DNA from: Emiliania huxleyi CCMP1516
Lineage: Eukaryota; Haptophyta; Isochrysidales; Noelaerhabdaceae
Length of the DNA: 31,624 bases
Direction: 5' to 3'
Assembly (NCBI RefSeq): GCF_000372725.1
Contig: NW_005199256.1
Span: 15,576 to 47,199, forward strand
Shown: one piece after another, positions 1 to 8,638 of the stretch
Layout of the letters: each line of letters starts with the position of its first letter
How positions within the stretch are numbered: the first letter of the stretch is position 1
The notes under the pieces: model-generated
Told to the model about the DNA's origin: nothing
Seen by the model: only the letters and a program-made list of their open reading frames with translations
Database searches by the model: none
Position numbers and translations under genes: made by a program

Positions 1-2
1 CC

Positions 3-752
3 CCGCCCCCGCCAAGCCCGCCTCCGCCGTCGCCGCCGCCGCCGTCGCCTCCGCCACCATCCCCGCCGCCGCCCAGCCCTCCGCCACCATCACCACCACC
101 GCCCAGCCCTCCGCCCCCAAGCCCGCCCCCGCCATCGCCGCCGCCTCCCTCGCCACCGCCGCCCTCGCCGCCACCCCCGTCACCACCGCCTCCGAGCCCG
201 CCCCCGCCCTCGCCTCCGCCGCCCTCGCCACCACCCCCGTCTCCGCCACCGCCGAGCCCTCCCCCGCCCTCTCCCCCTCCGCCCTAACCGCCGCCGCCCT
301 CGCCGCCGCCGCCCTCGCCGCCGCCACCGAGCCCGCCGCCACCGTCACCCCCGCCCCCGTCGCCGCCAGCTCCCTCACCGCCACCGCCCAGCCCGCCGCC
401 GCCATCTCCCCCACCGCCCTCACCGCCACGCTGCCAGCGCAGCCGCCGGGCGACGCGACAGCGGCTAGCGGCCGGGAGAGCCTCTCCAGTGCGGGCTGGG
501 GGCGGCGGCGGCACTCTGCGGGTGGCGGGCGAGCTGCTGGCTGGCCGGCGGCGCGTCTCGACTCAAATTATGGGCCGCCTCTCGGGCGTGCGGCCAGGGG
601 CCCGTGTGGCGCGAGGAGAGGGCGGCGCGCTCGGCGCGCTGGCGGCGGTGAAGCCTCTCAGAGTGGGCGCTGGCTGGCCGAGGGCGTCGGGCGGGTGTGG
701 GGCGGCACTCGGGCCGCCGGACGGGCCGTGGTGGCCCGTGTGGCGTTCGTGA
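3..752 (+). CDS. Ser-Pro-rich (pherophorin-like) segment, 5' end outside window, one in-frame stop
   Basis: The frame starting at base 3 reads as runs of three to five prolines separated by single serines up to a TAA at 285-287. The same frame then continues with the same pattern to about 430 and stays open to a TGA at 750-752. Serine is written with TCG, TCA, TCC, TCT and AGC. Switching between TCN and AGC needs two base changes, so the pattern points to selection on this protein frame rather than a DNA-level repeat. Such rods are typical of hydroxyproline-rich extracellular matrix proteins (pherophorin/extensin type). After about 430 the composition turns to Arg/Gly and may not be coding. 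The TAA could be a real end, a mutation, a base error or part of an unrecognised intron. The opposite strand reads as Gly/Glu-rich and is taken as a shadow. Confidence 0.45.
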
Positions 753-1007
753 GGGACTGTTTGGGCGCCCCGGCAGCCTCCCGGCCGGCGTGATCAGGGC
801 CGGTTTGGCAGCGGTTTGGGCTGTGAGTGGGCTGGTCGCGGCACGGGATATAGTGCTTGTTTATGGTCCCACTCACCACTCCCGGCCGACGGGGCCTCGC
901 GGGGCGTCCTCGTTTGCAAATAAAGGCCTCTGCCATCGCTCAGAGTCCCAAACCATGTGATTATCCGCGCCGCCGCGCCCGAGTACGCGAGTAGTGCTGA
1001 GCCCTGG

Positions 1008-1247
1008 TCTGACAGCCTGACAGCAAACCCCGGACAGCGCCTGACAGTGCCCGACAGCCTGACAGCGTTGACAGCACTTTCTCTGACAGCCTGACAGCAC
1101 GTATCTGACAGCCGGACAGCAGAGTCTGGCAAGCGAGGGGTTCCGTCGCTGTCAGGCCCTAACGTGACAGCCTGACAGCTGCCTGACAGCCCGACAGCAC
1201 ACAGTGGCCTGACAGCAGCGCTGACAGCCTGACAGCCCGACAGCAGC
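1008..1247. repeat. TGACAGC array, upstream copy
   Basis: About 18 occurrences of GACAGC, mostly as CTGACAGC or CCGACAGC, all in the same orientation at irregular spacing of 8 to about 25 nt. It ends just before the gene at 1282. The irregular spacing distinguishes it from a simple tandem satellite. Confidence 0.85.
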
Positions 1248-1281
1248 ACAGACCGTACACAGACCCCGTAGAGCCTCTTTC

Positions 1282-1980
1282 TTGTGCCCCATTGAGGGTA
1301 AGCTGCTGGCAGATTTCAACGTCTCCATCCAGGAGGAGTCAAAGGATCGCAAGCTCCGCTTCCACGTCAAGCGGCTCATCAAGTCCCATCAGCAGCGGGG
1401 CGAGGATGTGGATGAGGAGCTCGACTTCTACATGGATGATGATGACGGTGACCACGCCCTTGCCCGCCTGTCACACACACACATAAGACGTGCATCCTCA
1501 TCTCTCCCTCTTCTCTTTCTCTTCGCAGTTGCGGTGCTCTTCACCATGGAGGACAGCTCCAAGGTCTTTGCCATCGGCAACATTGAGCAGGTGGCCGTCG
1601 CCGACGGCACAGTAGACGCGCGCCGCGCCACTGGCAGCTCCAGCGCAGAGTACCTGCGCCAGCTCTCCATGAGTCAGCGCAGCAACGGGGTCTTCATCAA
1701 CGACCCCAAGGGCCTCTTTATCCTCCGGTGGTACCGTGAGGTGAAGGGTGACGGGACCTCCCCAGACGGCCCGCGCTACCAGAACAGAGCGTGCAAGTAC
1801 TACAAGCTGACGAGCGACAACGATGGGGAGGCCTTCCGCTGGACCAGCAACTACCAGATCATCAGCAAGGTGTACCTGAAGAAGCACTCCACCCTGCCTC
1901 TCTGCTATTCTCTCAGTGCGGCAGACAAGAAGATGGTGACGTCCACCATGAAAAAGATGGTGGGACCGGAGGCAGAGTAG
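1282..1980 (+). CDS. Unknown two-exon protein between two TGACAGC arrays
   Basis: The open frame is 232 codons, but it contains a good GT-AG intron at 1448-1528: donor after an acidic DDDD stretch, then a pyrimidine tract ending TTCGCAG. Its 81 nt are a multiple of three, so the frame stays open when the intron is retained; without it the product is 205 aa. Residues 1-55 are charged and helical-looking and end in an acidic patch. The second exon alternates beta-like segments with aromatic residues (VFAIGNIEQV, FILRWYREV, YYKLTSDNDG, FRWTSNYQIISKVYLKK). That layout weakly resembles the beta-rich BAH-like C-terminal regions of some large chromatin or transposon proteins, but I recognise no family. 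The true 5' end may lie further upstream, because the first exon starts abruptly next to the repeat array. It could be a fragment of a larger, possibly mobile-element-derived gene. Confidence 0.55.
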   Translation: MCPIEGKLLADFNVSIQEESKDRKLRFHVKRLIKSHQQRGEDVDEELDFYMDDDDGDHALARLSHTHIRRASSSLPLLFLFAVAVLFTMEDSSKVFAIGNIEQVAVADGTVDARRATGSSSAEYLRQLSMSQRSNGVFINDPKGLFILRWYREVKGDGTSPDGPRYQNRACKYYKLTSDNDGEAFRWTSNYQIISKVYLKKHSTLPLCYSLSAADKKMVTSTMKKMVGPEAE

Positions 1981-2057
1981 AGGCTAGAGTATGTATGTGT
2001 AGTAGAGTCCTGCTGGTCTCCTCTTGATAGTGTCATAAGTGTGGCTGGTGTGTGTCA

Positions 2058-2352
2058 GAGCCTGACAGCACCCGACAGCACCACCTGACAGCACCTGACA
2101 GCAACAGCCCAACGTCTGACAGCAGCAGCAGCCTGACAGCTCTGACAGCTCCGACAGCGTCTGACAGCAACACCCGACAGCTCCGACAGCACCTGACAGC
2201 TACAGATCCCCTCTGATGTCAGACACGCACCCGACAGCACCTGACAGCACTGACAGCACCCGACAGCTGGTCTGACAGAGGCACCTGACAGCGCCTGACA
2301 GCTGCCCGACAGCCTGACAGATCACCTGACAGCACCTGACAGCCTGACAGCC
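2058..2352. repeat. TGACAGC array, downstream copy
   Basis: About 22 occurrences of GACAGC (CTGACAGC, CCGACAGC), in the same orientation as the upstream array, starting about 80 nt after the stop codon at 1980. Inter-unit sequences differ from one another, so the array is not a simple block duplication of the upstream one. Confidence 0.85.
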
Positions 2353-3053
2353 AGGGCTCAGGAGTAGTGTCTGCCAGTGAGACGCGACGTCGTCGGGGAG
2401 GGCGTCGTCGCGGGCGCCAACGTCGTCATCCGAGCCCCTACGGCTGTCCAAGGGCACGTCTGGGTGACCAGGGGCGGGGGCCGAGCCGTGAATGCTCAGC
2501 AGGGGCGAGATTCTGGGTCCATGGGACCGCTGCCGGACCCATCAGAGAGCCTTTCCGGACACGTTCGCTCGATGGCCTTTAGTTGGCGGCCGATGTTCGA
2601 CGACCAAAGCTCCGGACGCCGCGGCCAAAGGTCCGCCCACGGCCCCAGGACTCGTGGTGGGTGTGGGGTGTGCCTCACGAGGCGGAGAGGCCGCGTGAAC
2701 TCCCGTAGAAGCTCGCGAAGAGTGCGGATTTGGAGCGCCGCGCCGGACCTCCGCCGGGGCCCGCCGGGGCGCCGTATTGGCCTCGGGGTGCCCGAGAAGC
2801 TTAGAGGTGCGGTGTTTTTGCTTGTGTCTATCGGTTCATGTCATAGACCGGCCCTGGGAAGCCTTTGACGCGCGCGCGGAGGGGGTGTTACGGGGCCGTG
2901 ACGATTTAGTTGGCCAAAGTACAGGTTTCGATCCGGGCCACCGCAAATTTTGATCAGCAAATTTCGAGGGGCGGCCGCAAATATTGAGGTAGATTTTGAT
3001 TGTCAAAACGTGTCCGTCTTGGCACAGGATAGAGCATATAGGCGGCGAACACC
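2353..3053. other. No recognisable gene
   Basis: GC-rich sequence with a 163-codon open frame (2377-2868, plus strand) that is Arg/Gly-rich, has no recognisable domain and looks spurious. The end (2940-3010) is richer in A/T, with two CAAATTT motifs that recur around 3665-3720. Confidence 0.5.
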
Positions 3054-3360
3054 CAGGTGCGCAGGGACATCGCGACTCTGCCCGCTCGCTCGACCCTTTT
3101 GCCGCGAGAGGGCGCCGGCCGCGTGTAAGAGGTGGCTGGCGCCCTGAGGCGGCAATTGGTGGCGTGGCTGGGGAGTGCGGAACGCTACTGGCGGCGTGAC
3201 AGGGCCTCTCGTGATTGCGTGTGCCGCCCATCGGCACGCGGGTGCGCAGACATTGCGACTCTGCCCGCTCGCTCGACCCTACACCCTTTTGCCGCGAGAG
3301 GGCGCCGGCCGCGTGTAAGAGGTGGCTGGCGGCCTGGCGCCCTGAGGCGGCATTTGGTGG
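3054..3360. repeat. Direct repeat, two diverged copies of about 113 and 123 nt
   Basis: Copy 1 (about 3054-3166) and copy 2 (about 3238-3360) share GGTGCGCAG, a long stretch beginning GCGACTCTGCCCGCTCGCTC, and GCCGCGAGAGGGCGCCGGCC followed by GCGTGTAAGAGGTGGCTGGC. Copy 2 carries small insertions (ACACC near 3281 and about 10 nt near 3332). It lies directly left of the telomere-like tracts and looks subtelomeric. Confidence 0.8.
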
Positions 3361-3580
3361 GGTCAGCGTGCGGTGCTGAGTCTTGCTCGTCGCCGCTGGG
3401 GCCAGATCCCAGCGCAGAACTCTGCAACGCTGGCATACAAACACAAGAAGACTAACCCTAACCCTAACCCTAACCCTAACCCTGGGTCAGCGTGCGGGGC
3501 TGAGTCTTAGTCGTCGGCGCTGTGGGGCCAGATCCCAGCGCAGAACCCTGCAACGCTGGCATATACAGACACAACAAGAC
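3360..3580. repeat. Tandem subtelomere-like unit (about 95 nt, twice), each copy ending in a telomere tract
   Basis: The unit starts GGGTCAGCGTGCGG and ends ATACAAACACAAGAAGAC or a close variant. It occurs at 3360-3452 and again at 3484-3580, and both copies run straight into TAACCC repeats. The two copies are about 90 percent alike by eye. Confidence 0.85.
3453..3483. repeat. Interstitial telomere repeat, tract 1
   Basis: Five perfect TAACCC units (TTAGGG on the other strand), flanked by the 95-nt unit on both sides. Confidence 0.95.
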
Positions 3581-3655
3581 TAACCCTAACCCTAACCCTA
3601 ACCCTAACCCTAACCCTCTAACCCTATAATAACCCTAACCTAACCCACCCCCAAC
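3581..3655. repeat. Interstitial telomere repeat, tract 2
   Basis: Six perfect TAACCC units from 3581 to 3616, followed by decayed copies (TCTAACCCTATAATAACCC, then TAACCTAACCC) up to about 3655. Same orientation as tract 1. The progressive decay at the right edge suggests an old tract rather than a live chromosome end. Confidence 0.95.
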
Positions 3656-4481
3656 CCCAACTCCACACCGCAAATTTGAAAGATCTTGATGAAAATCAGG
3701 CCCGACTGCAAATTTCTTCAAAATTTTCGCAGGCGCTCCGCGCCTGCAGATTTTGAAATAAATTCGACAACATTGGTACCTGGCCCAACGATTTAGTGGG
3801 ATCTGGGATGGTGGGAACGAGCGCGTGCGATCAAACTTTGCCAACAAGGTCTCGGCGGAGCCGCAATGCGCGGGCCGTGAGTGCGTGAGGACAGCAAAAT
3901 GTGTTTCCTCAAATATTTTGGCCCGTCAGACTGACCAAGACACATTTTAGACTGACCACCGCTGTCTCGGCACACGCAGCTGTGAGCGTCGCGCGCGCGT
4001 GTCCTCAAGTGTGTCTGTTCAGAGACGGCACAGCTGAGAGACCGCTGCCCTGATCCACAGGCCGAGCCGGGGACGGCGGAGGCGGCCATTGGGCACCGTC
4101 GTGCGCCGCAGCTGCCCCAGTCACGTCGGCCCGGCGCCTCGAGGGAGCGCCGCCTAGAGGAGCGCCGCCGGCCACGCGCCTCGAGCGACGGCGTCGTCCC
4201 GACTCGTCGCCGCGACGACGAGAGAGGAGCGCTGCCTGGCGCGCAGGCAGCGAGCGCGCTCGAGGTGACCGAGCTGATCCGCGTGTGGCCGCTACGCGAC
4301 GCCGCATCTCGCACGGATGACGCCAGAAGCTCGCACGACGGCGCGGGAGCGCGCGGCTGGCGGGAGTGCGTGCGATAGGGTGCCAGAAGGCAGGCCGAGC
4401 ATCGCCAGCGCGGCTCGAGGCCGTTGCCCGGGCCCCGCGGCGGGTCGAGGAGGCGCTCGCGGAGGCGACAGGAGCGCGCGG
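3656..4481. other. No supported gene
   Basis: An A/T-richer start (3660-3780) includes a perfect 8-bp hairpin, GCAGGCGC-TCC-GCGCCTGC, near 3730-3748. The rest is GC-rich. The long minus-strand frames here (for example 3793-4560 and 4005-4688) are Arg/Ser/Pro-rich without domains, and I treat them as composition artefacts. Confidence 0.5.
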
Positions 4482-4598
4482 CACAGCTCCCAAACGACAT
4501 CGATCTCGGACCTGAGGAGAGGAGGAGGCGGGCGTCGGTGCACCCTGAGGGCGCCTGCAAAGCGGCAGGTCCGAGATCGATGTCGTTTGGGAGCTGTG
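4482..4598. repeat. Perfect 33-bp inverted repeat with 51-nt loop
   Basis: The arms are 4482-4514 and 4566-4598. The left arm begins CACAGCTCCCAAACGACATC and the right arm is its exact reverse complement. The loop is purine-rich. No target-site duplication is visible. It could be a hairpin or a small foldback remnant. Confidence 0.9.
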
Positions 4599-4738
4599 AG
4601 GTGTCGGAGAGCTCTCGAGGTCTCGACGGGCAGCCTGACCCCTCTCATCCGACACACCGTTTTTCTGGCGGTCTATCACAAGCAACACAGCTGACCTTGG
4701 CCGAGAGCGGAGAAACGCCTCGGAAGCAGGCCGCCTGA

Positions 4739-5470
4739 ATGCTCAGCCTCCTATCCTCGTTGCTCGCCTGCGACCCGCCCGACTGCGACCGTGCGGACCA
4801 CGGGACCTGCGGCAATGCTTGCTGCAAGCTTTCCATCCACTTGGACAAGGTCGTCACCACAACGATTGCTGCAGCGCTGAACACCTCTCTGTCGGAGGGC
4901 GGGCCAGATGGCCGGTTTCGCCTGATGCCCACGCACGCCAATCCGCACGGATTTGCGGACCTGCGTCCGTACCACATCTCGCGCAGCGGCGGGCGCGAGG
5001 TCCACTTCCTCGGCCAGGCGTGGCACGAGACCGAGAAGCACACCTACAACGACACCGTCAACCTGCTGGTGATGAGCTTGGGAAAGGGCACGATTCTGGA
5101 GGCCTTCTCCATCAGTCAGGTGGGCGGCGCCTACGGCGACGACGGGCAAAACTTCAAGAACATAGCCGTGCTAATGAAGGGGCTGAAGAAGCTCGGGTAC
5201 GGCGAGGCCGAGCTGAGCGCCATCGTTTCCGAGGCGGAGCACGAGGGATGCCCTCCGCCGGCAGGGGAGTCGGCACTCTGGGCGGCGGCTCCACGCAGCA
5301 GCGCGGGGGTCGTCTTGGGAGCCCTAGTCCCGTCCGTATTCGCGCCCGCCGCCGGGCTCGTGCTGCTGGGGCTCTATGCTGGAGCGCGGGCGGCGGCCAA
5401 GCGAGACGCGGCGCGCCAAGAGGGCGAGGCCGGCCTGCGGGCGGCCGGAGTGCCGATGGCGATGCGCTGA
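4739..5470 (+). CDS. Cys-rich secreted or membrane-anchored protein of unknown function (243 aa)
   Basis: The ATG at 4739 directly follows an in-frame TGA at 4736-4738, so the frame cannot start earlier without splicing. Residues 1-10 are a short hydrophobic stretch that may be a weak signal peptide. A Cys-rich motif follows, with cysteines at 11, 16, 24, 28 and 29. Residues about 40-165 form a compact conserved-looking domain with HANPHGFADLRPYH, FLGQAWHETEKHTYNDTVN and ISQVGGAYGDDGQNF, rich in His, Asn and aromatic residues. Residues about 187-213 are hydrophobic (GVVLGALVPSVFAPAAGLVL) and followed by a basic Ala/Arg tail, so a C-terminal membrane anchor is plausible. I do not recognise the family. 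Its neighbour at 5847-6341 is convergent. Confidence 0.7.
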   Translation: MLSLLSSLLACDPPDCDRADHGTCGNACCKLSIHLDKVVTTTIAAALNTSLSEGGPDGRFRLMPTHANPHGFADLRPYHISRSGGREVHFLGQAWHETEKHTYNDTVNLLVMSLGKGTILEAFSISQVGGAYGDDGQNFKNIAVLMKGLKKLGYGEAELSAIVSEAEHEGCPPPAGESALWAAAPRSSAGVVLGALVPSVFAPAAGLVLLGLYAGARAAAKRDAARQEGEAGLRAAGVPMAMR

Positions 5471-5846
5471 TGGACCTCTGAGGCTAATTAGTTTTGAGAG
5501 GGATGGGGGAGCGGTAACGTGAATCACGTGTCGGGCTCGCCACCGGTGGGCCACCCCGGACTCGCGCGCGGGGCGGGCCGGGGAGCGAGAGCGAGAGGAA
5601 GAGATCCCCCCGCCGCCGGCCGGTCCGGGAGACCGAGCAGGCCAGAGCAGTGGCGCGCCCTCTGTGTAGATTCTAGTCGTGTATGTGTGTGCCGCTTGTC
5701 ATGTTGTCTCACGGCAAACGGAGACAAGGACACGTGTACACCACCGCATGCCTTACATCATGACCGGACTCTGCGCGCGAGGTACGCAGCGGAGCCTGCC
5801 CTGCGGGCCCTATCACGGCGCGAGGTTGCGCCGCAGCTTGCATCCC
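5471..5846. other. Convergent 3' intergenic region
   Basis: Lies between the stop of the plus-strand gene at 5470 and that of the minus-strand YGGT gene at 5847. A short A/T-rich patch (TAATTAGTTTTGAGAG) follows the first stop. No gene or repeat is seen. Confidence 0.6.
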
Positions 5847-6341
5847 TCAGGCGGATGCGGGCAAGCCGCGGGCGCGCAGCAGCGCGTTCCTCAGGCGCGA
5901 GTCGACGTCGCGCCTCGGCCGCTGCGCCGCGGACATCGGCGCGCCCAGCGACGCGACTGAGTTGGTGAGCAGGTTGAGCACAAAGAAGGCGGCGATCGGC
6001 GAGATGTCGAGCCCTCCGATCGCAGGAATGACGCCGCGGAAGAGGTTGAGGTACACGTCCGAGATGGTGAAGATGGGACGGAGGAGCGAGACGCCCTGCG
6101 CCTGCGGCACCCACGAGAGCAGGATGCGGAACGTGATGATGCCGCCGTACAGGCTCAGGAAGTTGAGGCCGCCGTCAACGAGAAGCTCGCCCGCGGCGCT
6201 GTCGCCGACGACGAGCGCGAGCGACGGGCTAGCGCGCATGGACTGGCGCGGTAGGGTGAGCGGGTTGGCCAGCACGTTCAGGTGAGCCGACGCCAGCAGC
6301 GGCGCGGTGGCGAGCACCAGCAGAGAGAGGCGAGGAGACAT
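5847..6341 (-). CDS. YGGT/YlmG-family membrane protein, probably plastid-targeted (164 aa)
   Basis: The core carries the family pattern: a hydrophobic helix (FLSLYGGIITFRILLSWVPQ), then RPIFTISDVYLNLFRGVIP, then GGLDISPIAAFFVLNLL, that is FR-LLSW, PYLN-like LFR and GLDxSPI. YGGT proteins (bacterial YggT/YlmG, plastid YLMG/CCB3) are small membrane proteins linked to plastid or cell division and to cytochrome b6f heme assembly. I start at 6341 rather than at the frame's first ATG at 6434. Residues 1-18 (MSPRLSLLVLATAPLLASA) then form a clean signal peptide ending ASA, followed by a Ser/Arg-containing stretch, which is the bipartite targeting form used in plastids of red secondary origin. The C-terminus is Arg-rich. 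It is divergent from the EF-hand gene, with 163 nt between the starts. Confidence 0.85.
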   Translation of the reverse strand: MSPRLSLLVLATAPLLASAHLNVLANPLTLPRQSMRASPSLALVVGDSAAGELLVDGGLNFLSLYGGIITFRILLSWVPQAQGVSLLRPIFTISDVYLNLFRGVIPAIGGLDISPIAAFFVLNLLTNSVASLGAPMSAAQRPRRDVDSRLRNALLRARGLPASA

Positions 6342-6504
6342 ATGGGGCAGATGCGCTTGCTGCAAGCGACACTTCACAGACCTTATTGACAAGAAAATAT
6401 TACTGAAAAACACAACCCCGGCTCCAAGACGCACAAGCTCCCCACGTTATGTAAAATCTTTTCTTTCTAACACCGGCGAACCACGCCTCGCCGGCCGGCA
6501 ACAT
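6342..6504. promoter_or_regulatory. Putative bidirectional promoter between YGGT and EF-hand genes
   Basis: A 163-nt gap between two divergent start codons. It contains the most A/T-rich stretch nearby (TTGACAAGAAAATATTACTG and ATGTAAAATCTTTTCTTTC). No specific factor site is recognised; the call is by position and composition. Confidence 0.4.
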
Positions 6505-8064
6505 ATGCCGCCGTACGCGCGCCTGCAGGACGAGGACGAGGCGCCTCCGCCGCCTCCTCCTCCACCTCCGCCCGAGGAGGAGCTCCCGTCGGACGCGTCC
6601 ATCTCGGTGCGCCTCGCCCACGAGTCGGCGCGCGAGCTCGAGATGCGCGGCCGCTTCCAGCTGGCGGCAGAGGTGCTGGCCCGCGCACTCGCCGACGAGG
6701 CGCAGCGGATCAACCAGGGCACGCTTCACAACCTCGATCTGACGGACGAGACGGCGGCGTACCAGAGCCGCAGCGTCTACCATGCCATGCAGGCGCAGCG
6801 GGCGCACGTGCAGGCGCTGCACCGGCGGCGGCTCCGGCACGCGTCGCCGTGGCAGAAGCGCTCTGGCCCGGCGCTGCTGCAGTGCTGCATCGCGGGCGTC
6901 GCCCGCGGCGCCGGCGACGAGATGCCGACCCCGCGCCGCACGCTCGAGGACCTCGCGAGCCGGTGGCACCTCCCGCCGGCGCAGGTGGAGGAGCTGTGGC
7001 GCGAGTTTGTCGAGGCGAGGGAGGCGCTGCCGCGCGGAGAGGTCTGCCTCACGGACCCGACGCCCCGCGCCGCCCCGCGCCCCACAGGCGGCGGCAGGCG
7101 AGTACACGCTGCGACTCGGCCGCGCCACTGCTGCCGGCCTGCCGCAGAGGGCATGGACGGTGGCTTGTGACTTGCCAAACACATGTCCTGCAGGCCGCGC
7201 CAAGGCGACCGTGCTGCGGCACGTCGCTCCCGAGGTGCAGCAGGCGACCTGGTCGCTGGTGCTGCTCGACGCCGCGGCGAACGACCTCGTCGACGACAGC
7301 GACGGCGAGGGCGGCGCAGGAGGGCTCAACTTTGAGGAGCCGGCCGCCGGCCGCCGCCCCGCACCACGCCCCTCTGCCTCTGCGCTCCGCCACGCCTTCC
7401 GCGCCGCCGCCACCGTACGGCCACCTCCACCCGCCTCCGCCTCCGCCTCCGCAGGAGTGGCTCGTCTTCCGCAACTTCGAGGCCGCCTCGCCTCGCCCGC
7501 CCTTGGCCACCTCCCCGGCCCTGGTCCCCAGCAGGCAGCTGGTGTAGCAGGCAGCTGGTGTCCCTCCGTAGGACGCCGAGACGCTCGAGGAGCAGTTTCG
7601 CTTCCTGTGGGCGCTGTACGACCGCGACGGCGCCACGCACTCGCCCCGCACGGCCTCGCCCAGCCCCTCCCGCACCCCGCCCGCGCTCTGCCGTGGCCCA
7701 GGCGACGGCTTCCTGTCGCACGACGAGCTGCGCGCCGCCCTGCAGCTGCAGCGCGCGCGGCTCGGCTGGGACGACGCGTACACGCAGGCGCGCGCCGGAA
7801 CGAGGGGTGGGGCGGGGCTGCTCGTGGCGGCGCAGGCCCCACGCACGCGTCGCCCCTCTGCCGCAGGGGTGGGCGGCGTACGTCCTCGATGTGGTGCCGC
7901 ACGAGCCGCGAGGCATCCGCCACAAGGAGCTCTTCAGCGCGCTGCGCGACTGGTCCGAGCTGCGTCAGCTCTTCTCGGCGCGCGAGCCGTCCGAGGCGCT
8001 CCGCGAGGCGGCGCCGCGGGCGGGCGAATGGACAAAGAACGTCTTCGACCTCTTCCGGAGATGA
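6505..8064 (+). CDS. EF-hand protein, at least six exons, mostly GC-AG introns
   Basis: The start at 6505 (MPPYARLQDEDEAPPPP) follows a divergent promoter-like gap. Exon 1 (6505-7041) encodes a poly-Pro stretch and helical segments. The next intron is probably 7042-7087 (GT-AG, 46 nt), and a second exon runs to about 7342. The last three joins keep both frame and sense. Exon 7455-7481 gives EWLVFRNFE; exon 7572-7629 ends at DRDG; exon 7702-7787 continues GDGFLSHDEL and ends AYTQ; exon 7867-8064 gives the C-terminus ending FDLFRR. Joining across 7630-7701 rebuilds a canonical EF-hand loop, D-R-D-G-D-G-F-L-S-H-D-E, so the protein probably binds calcium through at least one site. The introns at 7482-7571, 7630-7701 and 7788-7866 all begin GC and end AG. 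The 7042-7454 region is the least certain. The wider family is not recognised. Confidence 0.65.
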
Positions 8065-8638
8065 GTGCCCTTCGGGCGCGAGTCGCGCTAAGGTGCGGTG
8101 TTTTTGTGTGAGTGTGTGAGGTCGACTCTTTTATGGATTATGCACACGCGTATTATCGAGAAGGCACTCGCTCTCGCTTTCCCCTCTTCCACGCTTCCCC
8201 TTTTCCACTCTTGAGCCGCTTCCGTCGCGCTCAACTCTCCCCGACGACGGTCGGCGCTGTTTGACCGCGACACACCGGAGACATACCGCCACTCTCTCTC
8301 CTCTCTTCGGCTCTCGTCTCTCTCTCTCGGACCCAGAGCAGTCGGCACTCGCGAATCGACCACGAACAGAGCTGCGCACTGCGCTCTGTGGCCTCTGACA
8401 CGGCCGTGCTAGCTGGCATACCGCTTGCCCCCCTCCCCCTCCCGCCGCCGCCGCCCCTGGCGTGCCGCGAGCAACCCGCGACACAGCACAACAGCACAGG
8501 CGGAACATGCGCGCGCGTCCCCTCGCAGCTGTCTCACGCGTCTCGGATTCTCTCAACTTCATGCATGTGTGGCACAACGTCTTTGCCCAGTGGCAAAGCG
8601 CTCACACCTCACGTCGGGCAGCAGCGCTGCGGAGCCTC
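8065..8638. other. Convergent 3' intergenic region
   Basis: Lies between the EF-hand stop and the stop of the SHOC1-like gene. It has an A/T-rich start and then a pyrimidine-rich tract (about 8160-8340, CTCTCGCTTTCCCCTCTTCC-like). No gene is supported; the frames seen here are shadows. Confidence 0.55.

Noticed and set aside
1008..2352. TGACAGC arrays as a possible CRISPR array
   Set aside because: The repeat is 7-8 nt with irregular spacing and no uniform spacers, in a eukaryotic context.
2440..2480. Stretch AAGGGCACGTCTGGGTGAC resembling the 3' end of 5.8S rRNA
   Set aside because: Only about 20 nt match. No 5.8S body and no 28S start follow, so it is most likely chance.
6400..7923. Long 507-codon minus-strand frame opposite the EF-hand gene
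   Set aside because: Arg/Ala/Pro-rich without domains. The plus strand encodes an EF-hand and sensible exon joins, so this is a shadow of high GC content.
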